From NCBI RefSeq assembly GCF_950023065.1, contig NC_088679.1, positions 7,130,001 to 7,194,000 on the forward strand: a stretch of DNA of 64,000 bases, given 5' to 3'. Source of the stretch: Planococcus citri. Its lineage: Eukaryota > Arthropoda > Insecta > Hemiptera > Pseudococcidae. This document shows positions 48,231 to 61,100 of the stretch, one piece after another; positions within the stretch are counted from its first letter, which is position 1; each line of letters begins with the position of its first letter. The notes beneath the pieces are model-generated. The model did not search any database. It had not been told where the DNA came from and saw only the letters and a list, made by a program, of their open reading frames with translations. A program made the translations under genes and the position numbers.

Positions 48231-51200
48231 GTCTGTGCTTCTCAACTATTCATCGCAACCATCTACAAGAAAAAAAACACACAAAACAAAGATTCGATTA
48301 TTACCTCGCCATCCGATTTGTATACGATGAAAAAGAATGGGCCGCAATTGCGGTTTTCATAGTTAGATATTTGTATGTAAATAAGATGATTTTTTTTTCT
48401 GTTAACCAGTTGTCTTAACTGAATGTGGTGATACTTTATTACACCGTGTCCAAGTCCCCAAGCCTGGTGATATCCGTTACAATTCTTCATTATAGGACAT
48501 GCTTCACTGCCAATGGACTGAAATGGGTCATCGACGGTTTCTTTGCATTTCAAACTGTCCACTCTTTTATTTTATTTATGTTTTTTACCAAACGGAGTAT
48601 TTTTTTATATAAATTTTTTCATATTTGATAATCACGCGAAGATCGACTAGGGTGTAATTAGAGATGGTTACTGGTTATTTATTATTATTACGACAATAAT
48701 GAAGACGACGATGACCAAGAACTGTGATCGGTACGGTACCGTACCGTACCTTACCTATCTAATATGGTATTTTAGACCATGAAAAATAAAAATGTATCTT
48801 GCGAATTATTATATTCGTATAGATACCTGTAGCTATGTGTATGAAAATGACCGGAAATTATATAAGATAAATCATTCTCTATCCAACAGTGTCATCTAAT
48901 TTTTATAAGTGAAAACTACGCAACGCGAACACGAGTTGTGAAATTTGTCAATTTATCATACTACATGGAATTATCGGTAAGGTAAGGTACATTATTGCTT
49001 TACAAAATCATGGAAAAAGATGCGCGATAAATCACCATCACGTCGAGTGAGTATTTGCAACAGAGAAGAGAGAAAAAAAATGATAACAATTAACGATTTT
49101 TATGCGCCACAGGTAAGTATTTTTATTTAATTTATCGTCTTAGTAGAGGCGAATACTTTCTCCATTCAATTAGGATAGTTTTATTTTTTATTTATTTTTT
49201 TCCCCCGAAATAAGCCTACTACGATCAATTGATCGATGACAGGTTCGAGTGTATGATTTTTACACTGATATAACTCGCTTCTTCAGTTCTTCGCGTAGAA
49301 GAAGACTCGAGAGATAATCGAATCCACTTTTGATTTCTTTCAAAAGAGAAGAAAACGAACAGAGAATCTTTATGCTCGAATAAATTATCATGTTTTTATT
49401 CGATAAACATTCCAGTGTATTTAATGAAGCGTATTTTCTTTCTTATTCTCTTACCTTTGCCTTATAGCGTTTTAAATACTACGTCACGAAACTCGCAATT
49501 TCATTATTCTTCCGACCGTGTCGTCGTATTTTTTTTATTGTAATTATACAATTTTATTTAATCCATTTTCCTAGTTTTAATTTTTATTTACATCTTTAAC
49601 GATAATTACCGTGAAAAGAATTAAGGAACGCTGACGTAACGAAGTATCTGTATTGGTAATCGAGATGTAAGCTGATGGGATAAAGGGAGGGGGAGGGGGA
49701 CTTGAGGTTATTTTTTCAACATCTCATAGCTCGAGATGGAGTTGGCGATTTTTTTCATTTTAAAAATGGGAGTTTTGAGAGTGAAAATAAACATTTAGAA
49801 AAAATATTAAAAATTCAATTCAATTTCAAAGTCAAATGTTTAGAATAAATAATTGATTGTGATTTTCCTACAGCGTAATCTTTAAATTAAAATCAGAATA
49901 TTTCGTTCATTCGCGTTGAGTTTTTTCAATTCTTGCTGTTTTAAACTTACTTTAGCCTGCAAAAATATGCAAAGTTATCGCATAATCAAATGACAGAGGG
50001 GCTGATTTGAGGAAAAAAGCCTCTGAAGGATCAGTTTTGAAAATTGTATCTATTTTCAATGATTTTAATCCATTTTCAACGTTTTTTAATGCACATTGGA
50101 CCTTTTTAAAGTAAAATTTCATTGCAGTTTGATGATTTTTTAGTGATTCTAATGCTTTTTTGAGGAATGTCGAATTTACTTCGGGCTTCGGTACTTTCTA
50201 CTTCATTTCTTCGTCTTTCTCCTAGTCCTATTTATTTGGTTCCCTTGATTTCTTTTTCTTGCACCACTTTTTCAAGAACAATAATAAAATTATTAATTTT
50301 CATCATTATTCATTATATCAATTCAGGGACATGTGGACATCAAATAATAATAATTAATCATTTTCAAAATACTTAATTGTTGTTTCTCTGACTCTAACCC
50401 TCTCCCTCTATCCGATAGGTAGAAGATTTTGATATATTTTGATTAGATTGATTGATATTTGATGCATTTATGATTTAATTTATAATTTATTTTTAAAAAA
50501 CTGCTGAAAAATGAAAATTGGAAAAGAAAACTGAAAAATGCAAAATAAAATAAAATTTTGAAATAAAGAAAAAAAATCTTATCAGTGATCAGACTCTTCT
50601 TATCACTCGCCGCTCCCACCCCACCGTTGACTACCTCTCCTCACCGATGGCCATGACGCCATAACGCCATGACTCATTCACACCCCCTCTTGCCTCACCT
50701 TTTCTGATGTGTTTCATTTTCAAAACAAAACGTGCATGTGCATCATTTTTTTTAGTTTTTTTTCGGTGAAAAAATGATTAAAACACTTATAATTTGATGA
50801 ACGAATGCAGTCAGAATGATGTTGAAGGTATCTTTTCATACTTCGCAGTCAATCAGTTTATAGATCACCATTAATGTAGTCAAAATTACTGTCAACTTCA
50901 AAATTATTCTAAATCGTACGCTAAAGTTGAGTTGAATAGTCGCAGCAGGACATCAGACAAGACTAGAAGATGAGAACCAACTAACCAAGTACGTAATCAT
51001 TGGGATTTAAATCCGAATTATGCATAGGACAATTAGATAACTAATAATCTCATTAATGTGCACCCAACTTAGGTACACGTACATAAACCAGCTCATCTTT
51101 ATCGTCCTTTCAACTTTTATTAGCAAATTTCTGTACAGTTTCACTTGACGAAATGATCTCATCGTAAGTTACCGTGTAAGTATATTATAGCAACTTTAAT

Positions 51201-54200
51201 GACAATACAATCAACGGTCCAAAACTATAAAGTGTTTTAGTGCGATCGTTAATCGAGTTTGATACGAATAACGTTTTATAGAGATCATTATTCATTTTCA
51301 AGAGTGGCTTTTTCTTAAACAACGGATGTGAAAAATACTCTTGAGAACCATCGCCATCGCCATCGCTACCATAGTTGAATGATCCTCAATAGTAAGTATA
51401 TAATTTTGGTATTTCGATCGACGACCGAGCAGCGAAGATCGGCGTAAAGATATAAATTAATCTTATCAGTTGAACTTGGAATTGAATAATTTACATGCCG
51501 AGTTGGGTTTAATTTAAGTGTAATGAACCTGTGGATTAATTGTGCGGTCTGTTTATATTATATGAGGTTGTACTTTATCGTATATCTTGTTCACCTGCAG
51601 GCTGCACCCGCACTTGAGTAATCATATTGTATAGTTAGTCCTGTGTACGTGGGCACTGGAGCAAGACATCATTCGTGATCGATATTATTTACCCCTATTA
51701 CTACATGGATCATCGTTACCATGGAGTACAGTCAACGGTGGAATATCAACTCATATACCATATAGACAAGTACGTTAGAATACAATTTTACCTAGGTACG
51801 AGGAACTAGGAAGATGAAATGTTCGGTATTCGAACGAATTGTAGAGTCATATATATTCAATGACTCACTTACGTAAAAGGCTTTTAGACAAACATATTTC
51901 GTATGATATATGATACTAATAAACGGACGAGTAATTTGAAATCTTAATTATTAACGCATAGGTAAACCAAAAAGTGAAAACAAATCTAGTACTGAAGCAT
52001 TCTCAGCAGTAATTAAAAATGCTTTGTACTGTTTAGTCACTGTAACTGCGGACTCGCATTTCGCACATTGACGCTGGTCGCTGATATGTGAAGGCTGTTA
52101 CACCTCGAATCGTATCATTTTCTATGATTTTGTATTCCTCGGTGTTAGGTACTCTTTTTTTGCATAAATTATTTAGAAATGATAACGTTCGAATTAAACG
52201 TACCTACTGTGAGAATGTAGGTGTACCTAGATAGCTATATCTTGTGACAATTTTTATGCAGGTGAACAATACTGATAATGGTTCCGAGGAACGATGGAAT
52301 ACGTCTAATACCTACGTAATTGTTTTTACGATAATCAAACAAGATGCTGAGTATTTTCGATTTTAACATTACTCACTACTCAGAGTACATATATAGGTGA
52401 GTATCTGAAGTTGTTCGGTTTTGATGAATGTTTGTACAATTTGTATCTACTTTGTGTACGGATACGTGATACTTAGATGGACATGGAATTGTCGATTAGG
52501 AATTTAATACGTTTTGGAATGTTCCAGTCATACTAGGAAAGCTTTTGCACGGAAATCTGCGAATTCGGATCCATTCAATTAGTATTATACCTATCGAATT
52601 AGTTGATCCTAATATCGTGCAAACATTCACTCGTCCATTACTTTACATTAGTAGAAAACAAGATAATTGAACCTAATCAACTGCGAGCCTTTCACGATAA
52701 TTATTTATCTTAAAATATCTACAAATTCATCGAGATATCCACGAACAAGCTGAGAAATGATGGTATTCGAGGGATATTCAGAATCGTAGCTATAGGTACT
52801 TATTACAAAAAAAAAGTAATCATCATTAGAACTAGGAGAGTAATACTTACGTTCGTAACAAAACCCAGCATTATTTTCCCAACCTAGATATTAAAACTAT
52901 ATAATTAAAGCGAACGAACGTACTTACGCCACTAATTAAAACGATCAAGCTAAATTACGTAAAAATGGACCATAAGTAAAATTACCTGCACGTAGGATAT
53001 CTCCATTCTATTCGTCGATGCTGATAAGAAGAAAATCTCGAACCTCGAAACCGAATATGGATTTACGAATTACGATTCAACTATAGCACAATACGCGAAA
53101 TTGAATAAAACCGCAACAAAAGTCACCAAGTTGCAATACACATCAATAGCACGAACCGACTGTAAGTGTAGGTACGAGTACCAACATTAGATCATCGTTC
53201 ACGTTCGGCGTTCTTTGTACTGTGCGAAGCGAAAACTACGGCGGAGGCAGAGAGAAGTGTCAAATGAGAATTGAATTGTATCGAATGTACCTACTACCTG
53301 TACCTACGTACAGTACGTACTATGTACTGAGAATCAGGAAGGGAACTGGAATACCGAGTAGCGGTTTGTACTGTACACAGCACAGGTACCTTCTTCCTCT
53401 GTTGCAACCAACCAAAAACAATAACAAAAAACGTTCTCCGGCTGTATTTTTCACTCGTTCGGTTTGCTGTGCCGCACTACAAACACTCGCGTATGTGCCG
53501 TATGAACGTCAAAATGGAATTATGCTTGAGTAAAGAGAAGCCGAACAGAAGTGTAATTATAATCCATTAGGAGAGCGGTGTTGATGGTGATGGTGATGGC
53601 GATATGATGAAGAAGGGATGTGTACCTATGTGACGTATGGTGAATGGGAATTGGGAGGTCGATGGTTGCGATAATTACGTTTGATGGATGGGTAGATATA
53701 CTAGATAAGTTTGGGTTTGAATATGGCGAAATATTAATTAAATCTGGATGATCGATTTGTTGCATTTTTTTTTCTGATTTCAGATATCAATGGTCGTAGA
53801 AGAGGAATATACCTTACTAGGAGTAAAGAGCAACCGTTTAGTTGTTTACATATCCGATGATGAAAGTGGACTGTGTTACTGGTCGTGGATGACATTTTTT
53901 TTGATAATCGAATCGGTAGGTAACTCTTTGTAGTTGTACATAATTACGTTAAGCGGTTAAGATACTATTAATCTAGACCATTGACCATAACTATTATACT
54001 CGTATATGGTTAGATTAAAGCCCTGAATATCAAATATGGAAAGAACTAAGAACGTCACGTTCAATAAATAAAGTTCTCTTCATACTTGATACCTATTCAG
54101 TGCTTTAGATTAGATAACTGATTCAGTCTTGTCCCTTCGTAGTTTTTTAATCGATGTAGGTAAAGGTACTGGATACCGTAGGTACACGTATAATCTATCA

Positions 54201-55140
54201 AACGTTGACCGTAGCTTATTTCTATCATCTGTATTCTCTTCCAACGAGGCCTTTGCACTCTGCCTTTGATTGAAAAATTGAATTAAATGTGGGTAACTGT
54301 TGAAGTTGTTGCTTAATTGTTTGTACTTCATCGTATTACATCCATGATCCATGTTCAGGTTACTATTTCCCAAGCTGGCTATGTCTCTCTAGTCTCTAGA
54401 ATTTGTAATCGTTATTTCCTGTACACATACTTTGTAAATATGTATCATAGGTACATCGGGTATATGAGACAATACAAGTGCATTTTCGTTGTACAGGATC
54501 ATTCATTATGGTTATTATACAACAATTTTACATTCACGAAGTACCTTTACCTAGGTTAATTACCTAAGGTGATAAGTTGAAGGACCCCTGGCTGTGTTTT
54601 GAGATAATATCGAACAAAAAAATTATTAGATAATAAATCTGAATTTACTGAAACAATTACAGGCGTAACCTACACATTATTTAATAATAATTTGAATAAA
54701 AGTAAAAGACTAGATAACCTAAAGCGTTAATCCAATTAGATTGATTTTGAAAATTACGCAACAGAGTTGAAATATTATCTATAAAACGCCAATTGCGTTG
54801 CTATTACGCTTTATTTAATTCTAAATAATATGGTAAAAAATCTAAAAATTAATTTCTAAAACTTAAATTTATCTACGTACATTACTTATCTAGGTATTAA
54901 TGGAAGTTTCCACTCTCATCGGTTCTCGAGAGGTGAAATATTCATTTCACAAATGAGTGAATGTCATTTTTTTTATCAAAATAAATAATATTCAATGTTA
55001 TAATTATATTTGTACATATTTTTGAGCATTGATTGTAGATTCAATTAATTATCGAATGTAATTATGTACTTACTAATTAAATATGTGCTTGAAATTCTAG
55101 AAATGAAAACTAGAGTATCGTGTAAACGCCCTTTGCTTTC
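48231..55140. other. Sans upstream region and intergenic DNA, no supported gene
   Basis: Mostly single-copy DNA with many TAGGTACCTAC-type words. It should contain the Sans promoter and 5' UTR, but no start site can be picked. Open frames at 48263-48562 (-), 53222-53533 (+) and 53520-53765 (-) have no recognisable domain. A possible orphan exon at about 53785-53915 (+) is discussed in the findings. Confidence 0.5.
48730..48745. repeat. Perfect 16-bp palindrome GGTACGGTACCGTACC
   Basis: An exact self-complementary 16-mer extended on the right by a further GTACC, about 500 bp upstream of the Sans start codon. A protein-binding role is only a possibility. Confidence 0.7.
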
Positions 55141-55258
55141 GCCAACGTTCATACCATGCTGAATACACCGGTTCTCGTCCGATCACCGAAGTTAAGCAGC
55201 ATCGGGCCTGGTTAGTACTTGGATGGGTGACCGCCTGGGAAAACCAGGTAACGTTGGC
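55141..55258 (+). rRNA. 5S ribosomal RNA gene
   Basis: 118 nt with the eukaryotic 5S consensus. The 5' GCCAACG pairs exactly with the 3' CGTTGGC (helix I). The core has CTCGTCCGATCACCGAAG, GTTAAGCAGC (A box), CGGGCCTGGTTAGTACTTGG and GATGGGTGACCGCCTGGGAA (C box). A run of 12 T at 55261-55272 follows, a normal RNA polymerase III terminator. No second copy lies in the window, so it is a dispersed single gene rather than part of an array. It looks functional; a recent retro- or SINE-borne copy cannot be excluded, but no tail or target duplication was seen. Confidence 0.95.
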
Positions 55259-55445
55259 TCTTTTTTTTTTTTCAAAATTTTACTGTTTTTATTTTTGAAG
55301 AATTTTTTTTCTTCAATTCCTACGATTTTTTGTGTGATAAAACATGAAAACAGTCTGTTCAATTATTAATATCGATTTTTTAACGTGCCTGAAAACAAAT
55401 GTATGTATACTTAATTCTATCGATTTTTTTCTCGAAATTTTACCA

Positions 55446-56904
55446 ACAAGGGAACCTATTTGAACGGGACCGCGATTTTTGGAAAGAGCATGTTCTAAAA
55501 CCTCCAAATCCAAATTTTCAGCTGCCCAAGTTCATTTTTCGATTTTCGGCGAATTTTTGAAAATCCAAAATTGACTATTTTGGTGATTTATGCTTTTTAA
55601 AAAAAAAAGTACGTACTTGATCAGTAAAAATGTTCAAAATAAGTCCTAAAACTGATATTATCTCCCCAAATCCAAATTTCGCCATTTCCAGCCATTCTGG
55701 AGCCTCCAGCGGTATTTTTTAATTTCTCCAGAAGGCGTGAATATAAAGTTGGGCAGCTAAAAATCGAGTTGGGTGTTATACTCGACCTGTTTAACGAATT
55801 TATCCACATTCCAGCCATTCTGAAGCCTCCACTGTAATTTTTCAATTTCTCCAGAATTTTCAATTTGCTCCAGAAGGCGTGAATATGAAGTTGCGCAGCT
55901 AAAAATCGAGTTGTGTATTATACTCGACCTGTTTAACGAAATTATCCACATTTGAGCCGATTCTGGAAGGGACACCTCAAGAGTGGGCTTTTGACCAGCT
56001 TTTTTCATGATAAAAATATCCAAAAATTAAAGGGAGGCCCAAGAAAGGCTGGAAATGACGAAATTCGCTCTCGTGTGGTTAATTAATGACAAAATACAGC
56101 AATTCACGCAAATTTCAAAAATTTTCTCACAAACGAGGAATTTTTGGTTTTTGGATAATATTTTGAAAAAAGGCTAGTCAAAAAACCACTCTTGAGGTGT
56201 CCCCTCCAGAATCGGCTCAAATGTGGATAATTTCGTTAAACAGGTCGAGTATAATACACAACTCGATTTTTAGCTGCCCAACTTCATATTCACGCCTTCT
56301 GGAGCAAATTGAAAATTCTGGAGAAATTGAAAAATTACAGTGGAGGCTCCAGAATGGCTGGAATGTGGATAATTTCGTTAAACAGGTCGAGTATAATACA
56401 CAACTCGATTTTTAGCTGCCCAACTTCATATTCACGCCTTCTGGAGCAAATTGAAAATTCTGGAGAAATTGAAAAATTGCAGTGGAGGCTCCAGAATGGC
56501 TGGAATGTGGATAAATTCGTTAAACAGGTCGAGTATAACACTCAACTCGATTTTTAACTGCCCAACTTCATATTCACGCCTTCTGGAGCAAATTCAAAAT
56601 TCTGGAGAAATTGAAAAATAGCGCAGGAGGCTCCAGAATGGCTGGAAATGGCGAAATTTGGATTTGGGGGGTTAATATCAGTTTTAGGACTTCTTTTGAA
56701 CACTTTTACTGATCAAGTACGTACTTTTTAGAAAAAAGCATGAATCACCAAAATGGTCAATTTTGGATTTTCAAAAATTCGCCGAAAATCGAAAAATGAA
56801 CTTGGGCAGCTGAAAATTTGGATTTGGGGGTTTTAGAACATGCTCTTTCCAAAAATCGCAGTCCCGTTCAAATCGGAGGCGGACACCTCAAGAGGTTCCC
56901 TTGT
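55446..56904. mobile_element. Foldback element: nearly complete 1.46-kb palindrome
   Basis: The left end is ACAAGGGAACCT. The right end is AGGTTCCCTTGT, its exact complement. The arms continue as inverted copies for roughly 600 bp each ('AAGAGCATGTTCTAAAACC', 'TGAACTTGGGCAGCTGAAAA', 'AGTACGTACTTGATCAGTAA' and their complements) around a spacer near 56020-56160. The arms contain 110-140 bp tandem units ('TTAAACAGGTCGAGTATAA', 'CCTTCTGGAGCAAATTGAAA'), two on the left and three on the right. No transposase. ORFs inside (for example 56197-56415) are these units in frame. No clear target duplication. Confidence 0.8.
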
Positions 56905-57138
56905 AAGTACATATGTTTATTTTGGGACAGTGAATTGTTTCAATTCCTAATATTATGTACTTACCTATTTTTCGTATGATCACTTTTTAAGATGAGAATC
57001 ATGAAAACAGTCTGTTAAGTTATTAATTGAAATTAATTTTGAAAAGTGCACCAAAATGAACGCATTAAAAATACTCTTATCTCCATTTAGCTAACTCTAA
57101 CCTTCAATAATTAAAATTAATAAATGTAGTTGAACGTA
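56905..57138. other. Spacer between foldback and mariner-like elements
   Basis: 'ATGAAAACAGTCTGTT.A.TTATTAAT' near 57000 repeats, in the same orientation, the text near 55345, just outside the left end of the foldback element. Nothing coding. Confidence 0.5.
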
Positions 57139-58064
57139 CAAAGGTTGTCCGGAAACAACTGAGACTGGTGCTCGCGTTTGAACACCCTTTGAGCTAGCGA
57201 CTTCGTTAGTATCTCATTCGAAAGCTCATTCAATTCTCTACAAAATGGTATAGTAAATTTTTTTCCCGCGTCGCGTGAAAAAAAATTACGGCGTTTCCCG
57301 CGCGATCAGTTAGTCGCCACCCTCCAAGTTTTCATCAGTAAAAAAAAACAATGCTCAAAAAACGTTTATTATTCGCATAATTTATAACTTTTCGAAATAG
57401 CTGCAGTTATTATCGATACACAGCATTCATTTGGTAATCCATTTATCAAAAAAAATTGAAAATCTGTTGGTTTGAGCGTTTTAAAAAACTTTTAGCATGC
57501 GCTGACGACTTTATCATCTCCATTGAACTGTTTACCTCAAAGGAAATGTTTCAGCATCGGAAACAACAAATAATCGAACGGGGATGAACCCAGTGAATAT
57601 TGTGGATGTGGCATAACGGTTATTTTGAACTTTCCCACGAAATTTGGGGTGAGAATAGCAGTATGCGGTCGAGCGTCAACAAAACTGAAAAAAGCACTGA
57701 AAAAACTGACAAATTTTTATCACTACACCGAACACGCTTCGCCGTTGCTCCCTGAATAATGCAGCTAGAACCTTGCAATTTTAGTATGTTATGGAGGAAA
57801 GAATCCTCTATCGATCTGTGTTTCAATTTCATCGATAGACCACGTGGTTCGTGAATCACAGCTGATTGAAAAAAGTTGGAGGGTGGCGACTAACTGGTCG
57901 CGCGGGAAACGCCGTAATTTTTTTTCACGCGACGCGGGAAAAAAATTTATTATACCATTTTGTAGAGAATTGAATGAGCTTTCGAATGAGATACTAACGA
58001 AGTCGCTAGCTCAAAGGGTGTTCAAACGCGAGCACCAGTCTCAGTTGTTTCCGGACAACCTTTG
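57139..58064 (-). mobile_element. Mariner-like element, decayed transposase, long TIRs, TA target duplication
   Basis: Terminal inverted repeats start CAAAGGTTGTCCGGAAACAA and extend about 190 bp on each side with few mismatches. TA dinucleotides flank both ends (57137-57138 and 58065-58066), the mariner/Tc1 signature. On the minus strand around 57500-57660 a broken frame encodes PHPQYSLGSSPFDYLLF. This corresponds to the mariner block containing 'PHPPYSPDLAPSDY', with the last catalytic Asp retained. It is followed by an in-frame stop. The N-terminal half is missing or scrambled, so the copy cannot encode a transposase. Confidence 0.85.
57500..57660 (-). pseudogene. Mariner transposase C-terminal fragment (broken)
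   Basis: The readable stretch FVGKFKITVMPHPQYSLG continues to SSPFDYLLFPMLKHFL and then a stop codon. Downstream GKQFNGDDKVVSA is still mariner-like. Upstream sequence is frameshifted. Boundaries are approximate. Confidence 0.7.
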
Positions 58065-58124
58065 TATATACATAAATGTGTGTTTGGTTGCCTACTTAAA
58101 TAATGTTGTATTTTTTTTCAGGTA

Positions 58125-61100
58125 TTAAATCCATCCAACGCTTATCCCAAGACTCTCTATTTTCGCGTATCCGTCGAAAGAAATAACTGGTCTTGTGGAT
58201 TTTTTCGAGTTTTTACGACTTGTAGGATGATTCAATATGTGCGAATGAATTTCTTCCCTGTCCAGGTCAGATCTTATTTCTGAATACATTTGATTCAGTT
58301 TTGAACAATTCTGAAAAATCAAATAAGTATTGTTCAATTTTGGATGCTAATTTCGTGATTTTTACAGTTGAAATGAGGAGTAAGTTCCATTGCGACTTAC
58401 AAATTGCACATCGTCTCCTAGTAAATGGACGAGTCGTTCGGTTAAAATGGAAAACGAGGGTCGTAGTTCAGGACAGAAATGCCAGCAATCTTTCATTATT
58501 AGGTAACTGTAATAAAAATGTGTATTTAAAGGGATATTTCAAGCATTGCCTAATTTATGCAATATCATTCTCTAGCTTAATTATGCAGTGTCCTGGCAAA
58601 ATTGGTCTAAAAACTGAATTTTGGAAATTATAATATCTCAAGTAGGAAAATTGAATATTAATAAATTTAGCAGCGTATTAATTACACCATAACTCATCGA
58701 AATTCGAAAATCGTCTTTGTCAAAATTAATTTTCATAACTTGTAGCATTCAAGACGTTCTAAAGCCACTCGCTTTTTTGCCAAGAATGGTCAAAAATTAC
58801 AAAAAACTGAAAAAAGTGCATCTTATTTGACAAATGACAAAAATCACGAAAAAATATATTTTTTTTGCCAATAATAATTCACCAAAAATCTCGCTTTCTA
58901 ACACAATTGCTGAAAACATTTCACTTCCCCTCCTTCCCCCCCAACTTTTTTTTTAGCATTTTTGCCAACAAAAGTTGCAGAATAGTTTTGCTCAAATTGC
59001 AAAAAAATATTGTTTTTTTTTGCCAAAAAAAATGCTGAAAAGTTTTCCTCTTTTCCAAAAATTGTCCTAACGTGGTTTTCTTTGCCAGAAATTGAAGAAT
59101 TTTCATTTCTTTGCTAATAATTGCCTAAAAACCTCGTTTTTTTATCAATGAAGTTGGAGAATAGTTGAACTATTTTGGAAAAGTTGTGAAAAAGTCCTGC
59201 TTTTTGTTGAAATTGTGCAAAGTTTCTATCGAGTTTTATTTTTAGATTTGTTTGGTTACATTTTCGTGGTTTTTTTGGCTACCAAAAAGTAACTGGGGGG
59301 GGGGGTGAGTACGGTATTGTTTAATTAAAACAATTTTCGATGAATTAATTTTTTGTTGCTAAATTGTTATTTTATGTTATAGATATGTACCTACTACCTA
59401 GGTACATACTTATGTGCATAAGTAAAAAAAAAAATAATAACGAATAAAAAAATTTAACCTTACATCACTTCAGTGGCGAATTTAGGCTTTCCCAATCTGT
59501 ATCCCCATTTCAACTTCTCGTATAACTCAATCACTTCGTTGATTCCTGAATTTAAAAAAACTCGTGTATTTTTTTTCAGAAATATTTCCATATTGAAATT
59601 TGTCCAAGACTAACCTAAATATGGTGTGGCAGATAGTGAAAAAAATTCCCACATGGTGACTCCAAAGGACCAGATATCGGATTGAGTTGAAAATGTTTTA
59701 TCTTTGATGGATTCCAGAGCCATCCACTTGACAGGTAACATATTCTATGGTTTTTGTATAGTTATAAAATAACATTCGTATCACTTTTAAATTAAAAAAA
59801 AGATGCTTCGTAGCTTACAAACGCATTGATATGTAAGATCACCTACCGAATCTATTCTCTGGTAGTTTTTATCTCCGCAAGTATTTTTGGCCAAGCCAAA
59901 GTCGCAGATTTTTACTACTCCGTTGTCTGCTAGTAATACATTTCTTGCTGCTAAATCTCCGTGTATAATCTGTTCAAAAAAGTTACGTACAGGGTTATTT
60001 TTTGAAAATCTATACTTATCTTTTTGAACAAAGGAAATACGAGTATGTACTATTTTTTGTGATTGACGTCAATAAAATATAGCAATCTATTTTATCTGTA
60101 TATATGTTTGAAGTGATAGATACATTTTTTGGAAATTTTTTTTCTCGCTGGAATACTTATCTACGTAATTTACGTAAATAATATTTTGTGATTCTCCTTT
60201 CCCTTTACTCATCACCCTTATTTACTTACCTCACGACTGGCCAGATATTTCATACCACAAGCGACTTGGAATGACCAACTAATCAAATCAGCAGTTTTAA
60301 TGGGCTCGTCGAGGCTGCGATAATCGACGTATTTATTTGAAAAGCTTTCTTGTGGCATTTCGTCATTATTCACGAGATAACCATCGGACCCTGTGAAAAT
60401 TAAAATACGATGAAATAAACATATCATTTGGCCTCATTTTAACCCTTTTTGACTTCCAGAAAAGCAATTGTTTTTCATTCGAGATGTGAAATTGAGAAAT
60501 TAGTTACCTATCGGTGCTTCTTTCAACGATAAACTTTTTTTAGTGGACATTTTGCGGAGTTCTCTGTGGAAAGTATGTAAATTATAAGCGCAATTTGATC
60601 AAATAAAAAAATCACTCGATTGCTAACAAATAAATTATCGTACCGATGAGCTGCGGTTATTGAGAAATCAATTTCTCCATTCTTGTTAATTTGATTGATG
60701 AAGTTTTTTCGATTACGCAATAAATAGTCTCGTAGATTTCCGTATTTACAGTGTTCCAAAATTACAGCCATTTCCCCTAAAATGAGAAATGAGTCACCAT
60801 TTTCCTCAATATTTGAGAATAAATATTGCACTTAATTGCTCCGCCGATTCACTCACTCACCATTTTTCAAGTTTTTCGTACAAGCTCCCAGCAAATTAAC
60901 TATGTTTAAATGTTGCCCCAAGTATATCATTATCTTGAGTTCAGAAGATAGAGCCTTTATACATGTTGGATCCATGTATCGTTTAATCATTTTCACAGCA
61001 ACTTCGCTTTTAGCGTTTTTTTGAGGCATGTCGTACGCGATCGCTTCTCTAACTACTCCAAAAGCTCCAGTTCCGAGCACTTTACCTGCGATACGGACAT

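Noticed and set aside
48263..48562. 99-codon minus-strand ORF just upstream of Sans exon 1
   Set aside because: It stops before the Sans ATG and cannot join it in frame. The last third is poly-Phe. Probably 5' UTR or intergenic chance.
53222..53533. 103-codon plus-strand ORF
   Set aside because: Tyr/Leu-rich reading of TACC/GTAC repeats, with no domain and no splice context.
56197..56557. Near-identical ORFs of 72 and 82 codons in the foldback element
   Set aside because: They are its tandem units in frame, repeated in both arms; no independent evidence of a protein.
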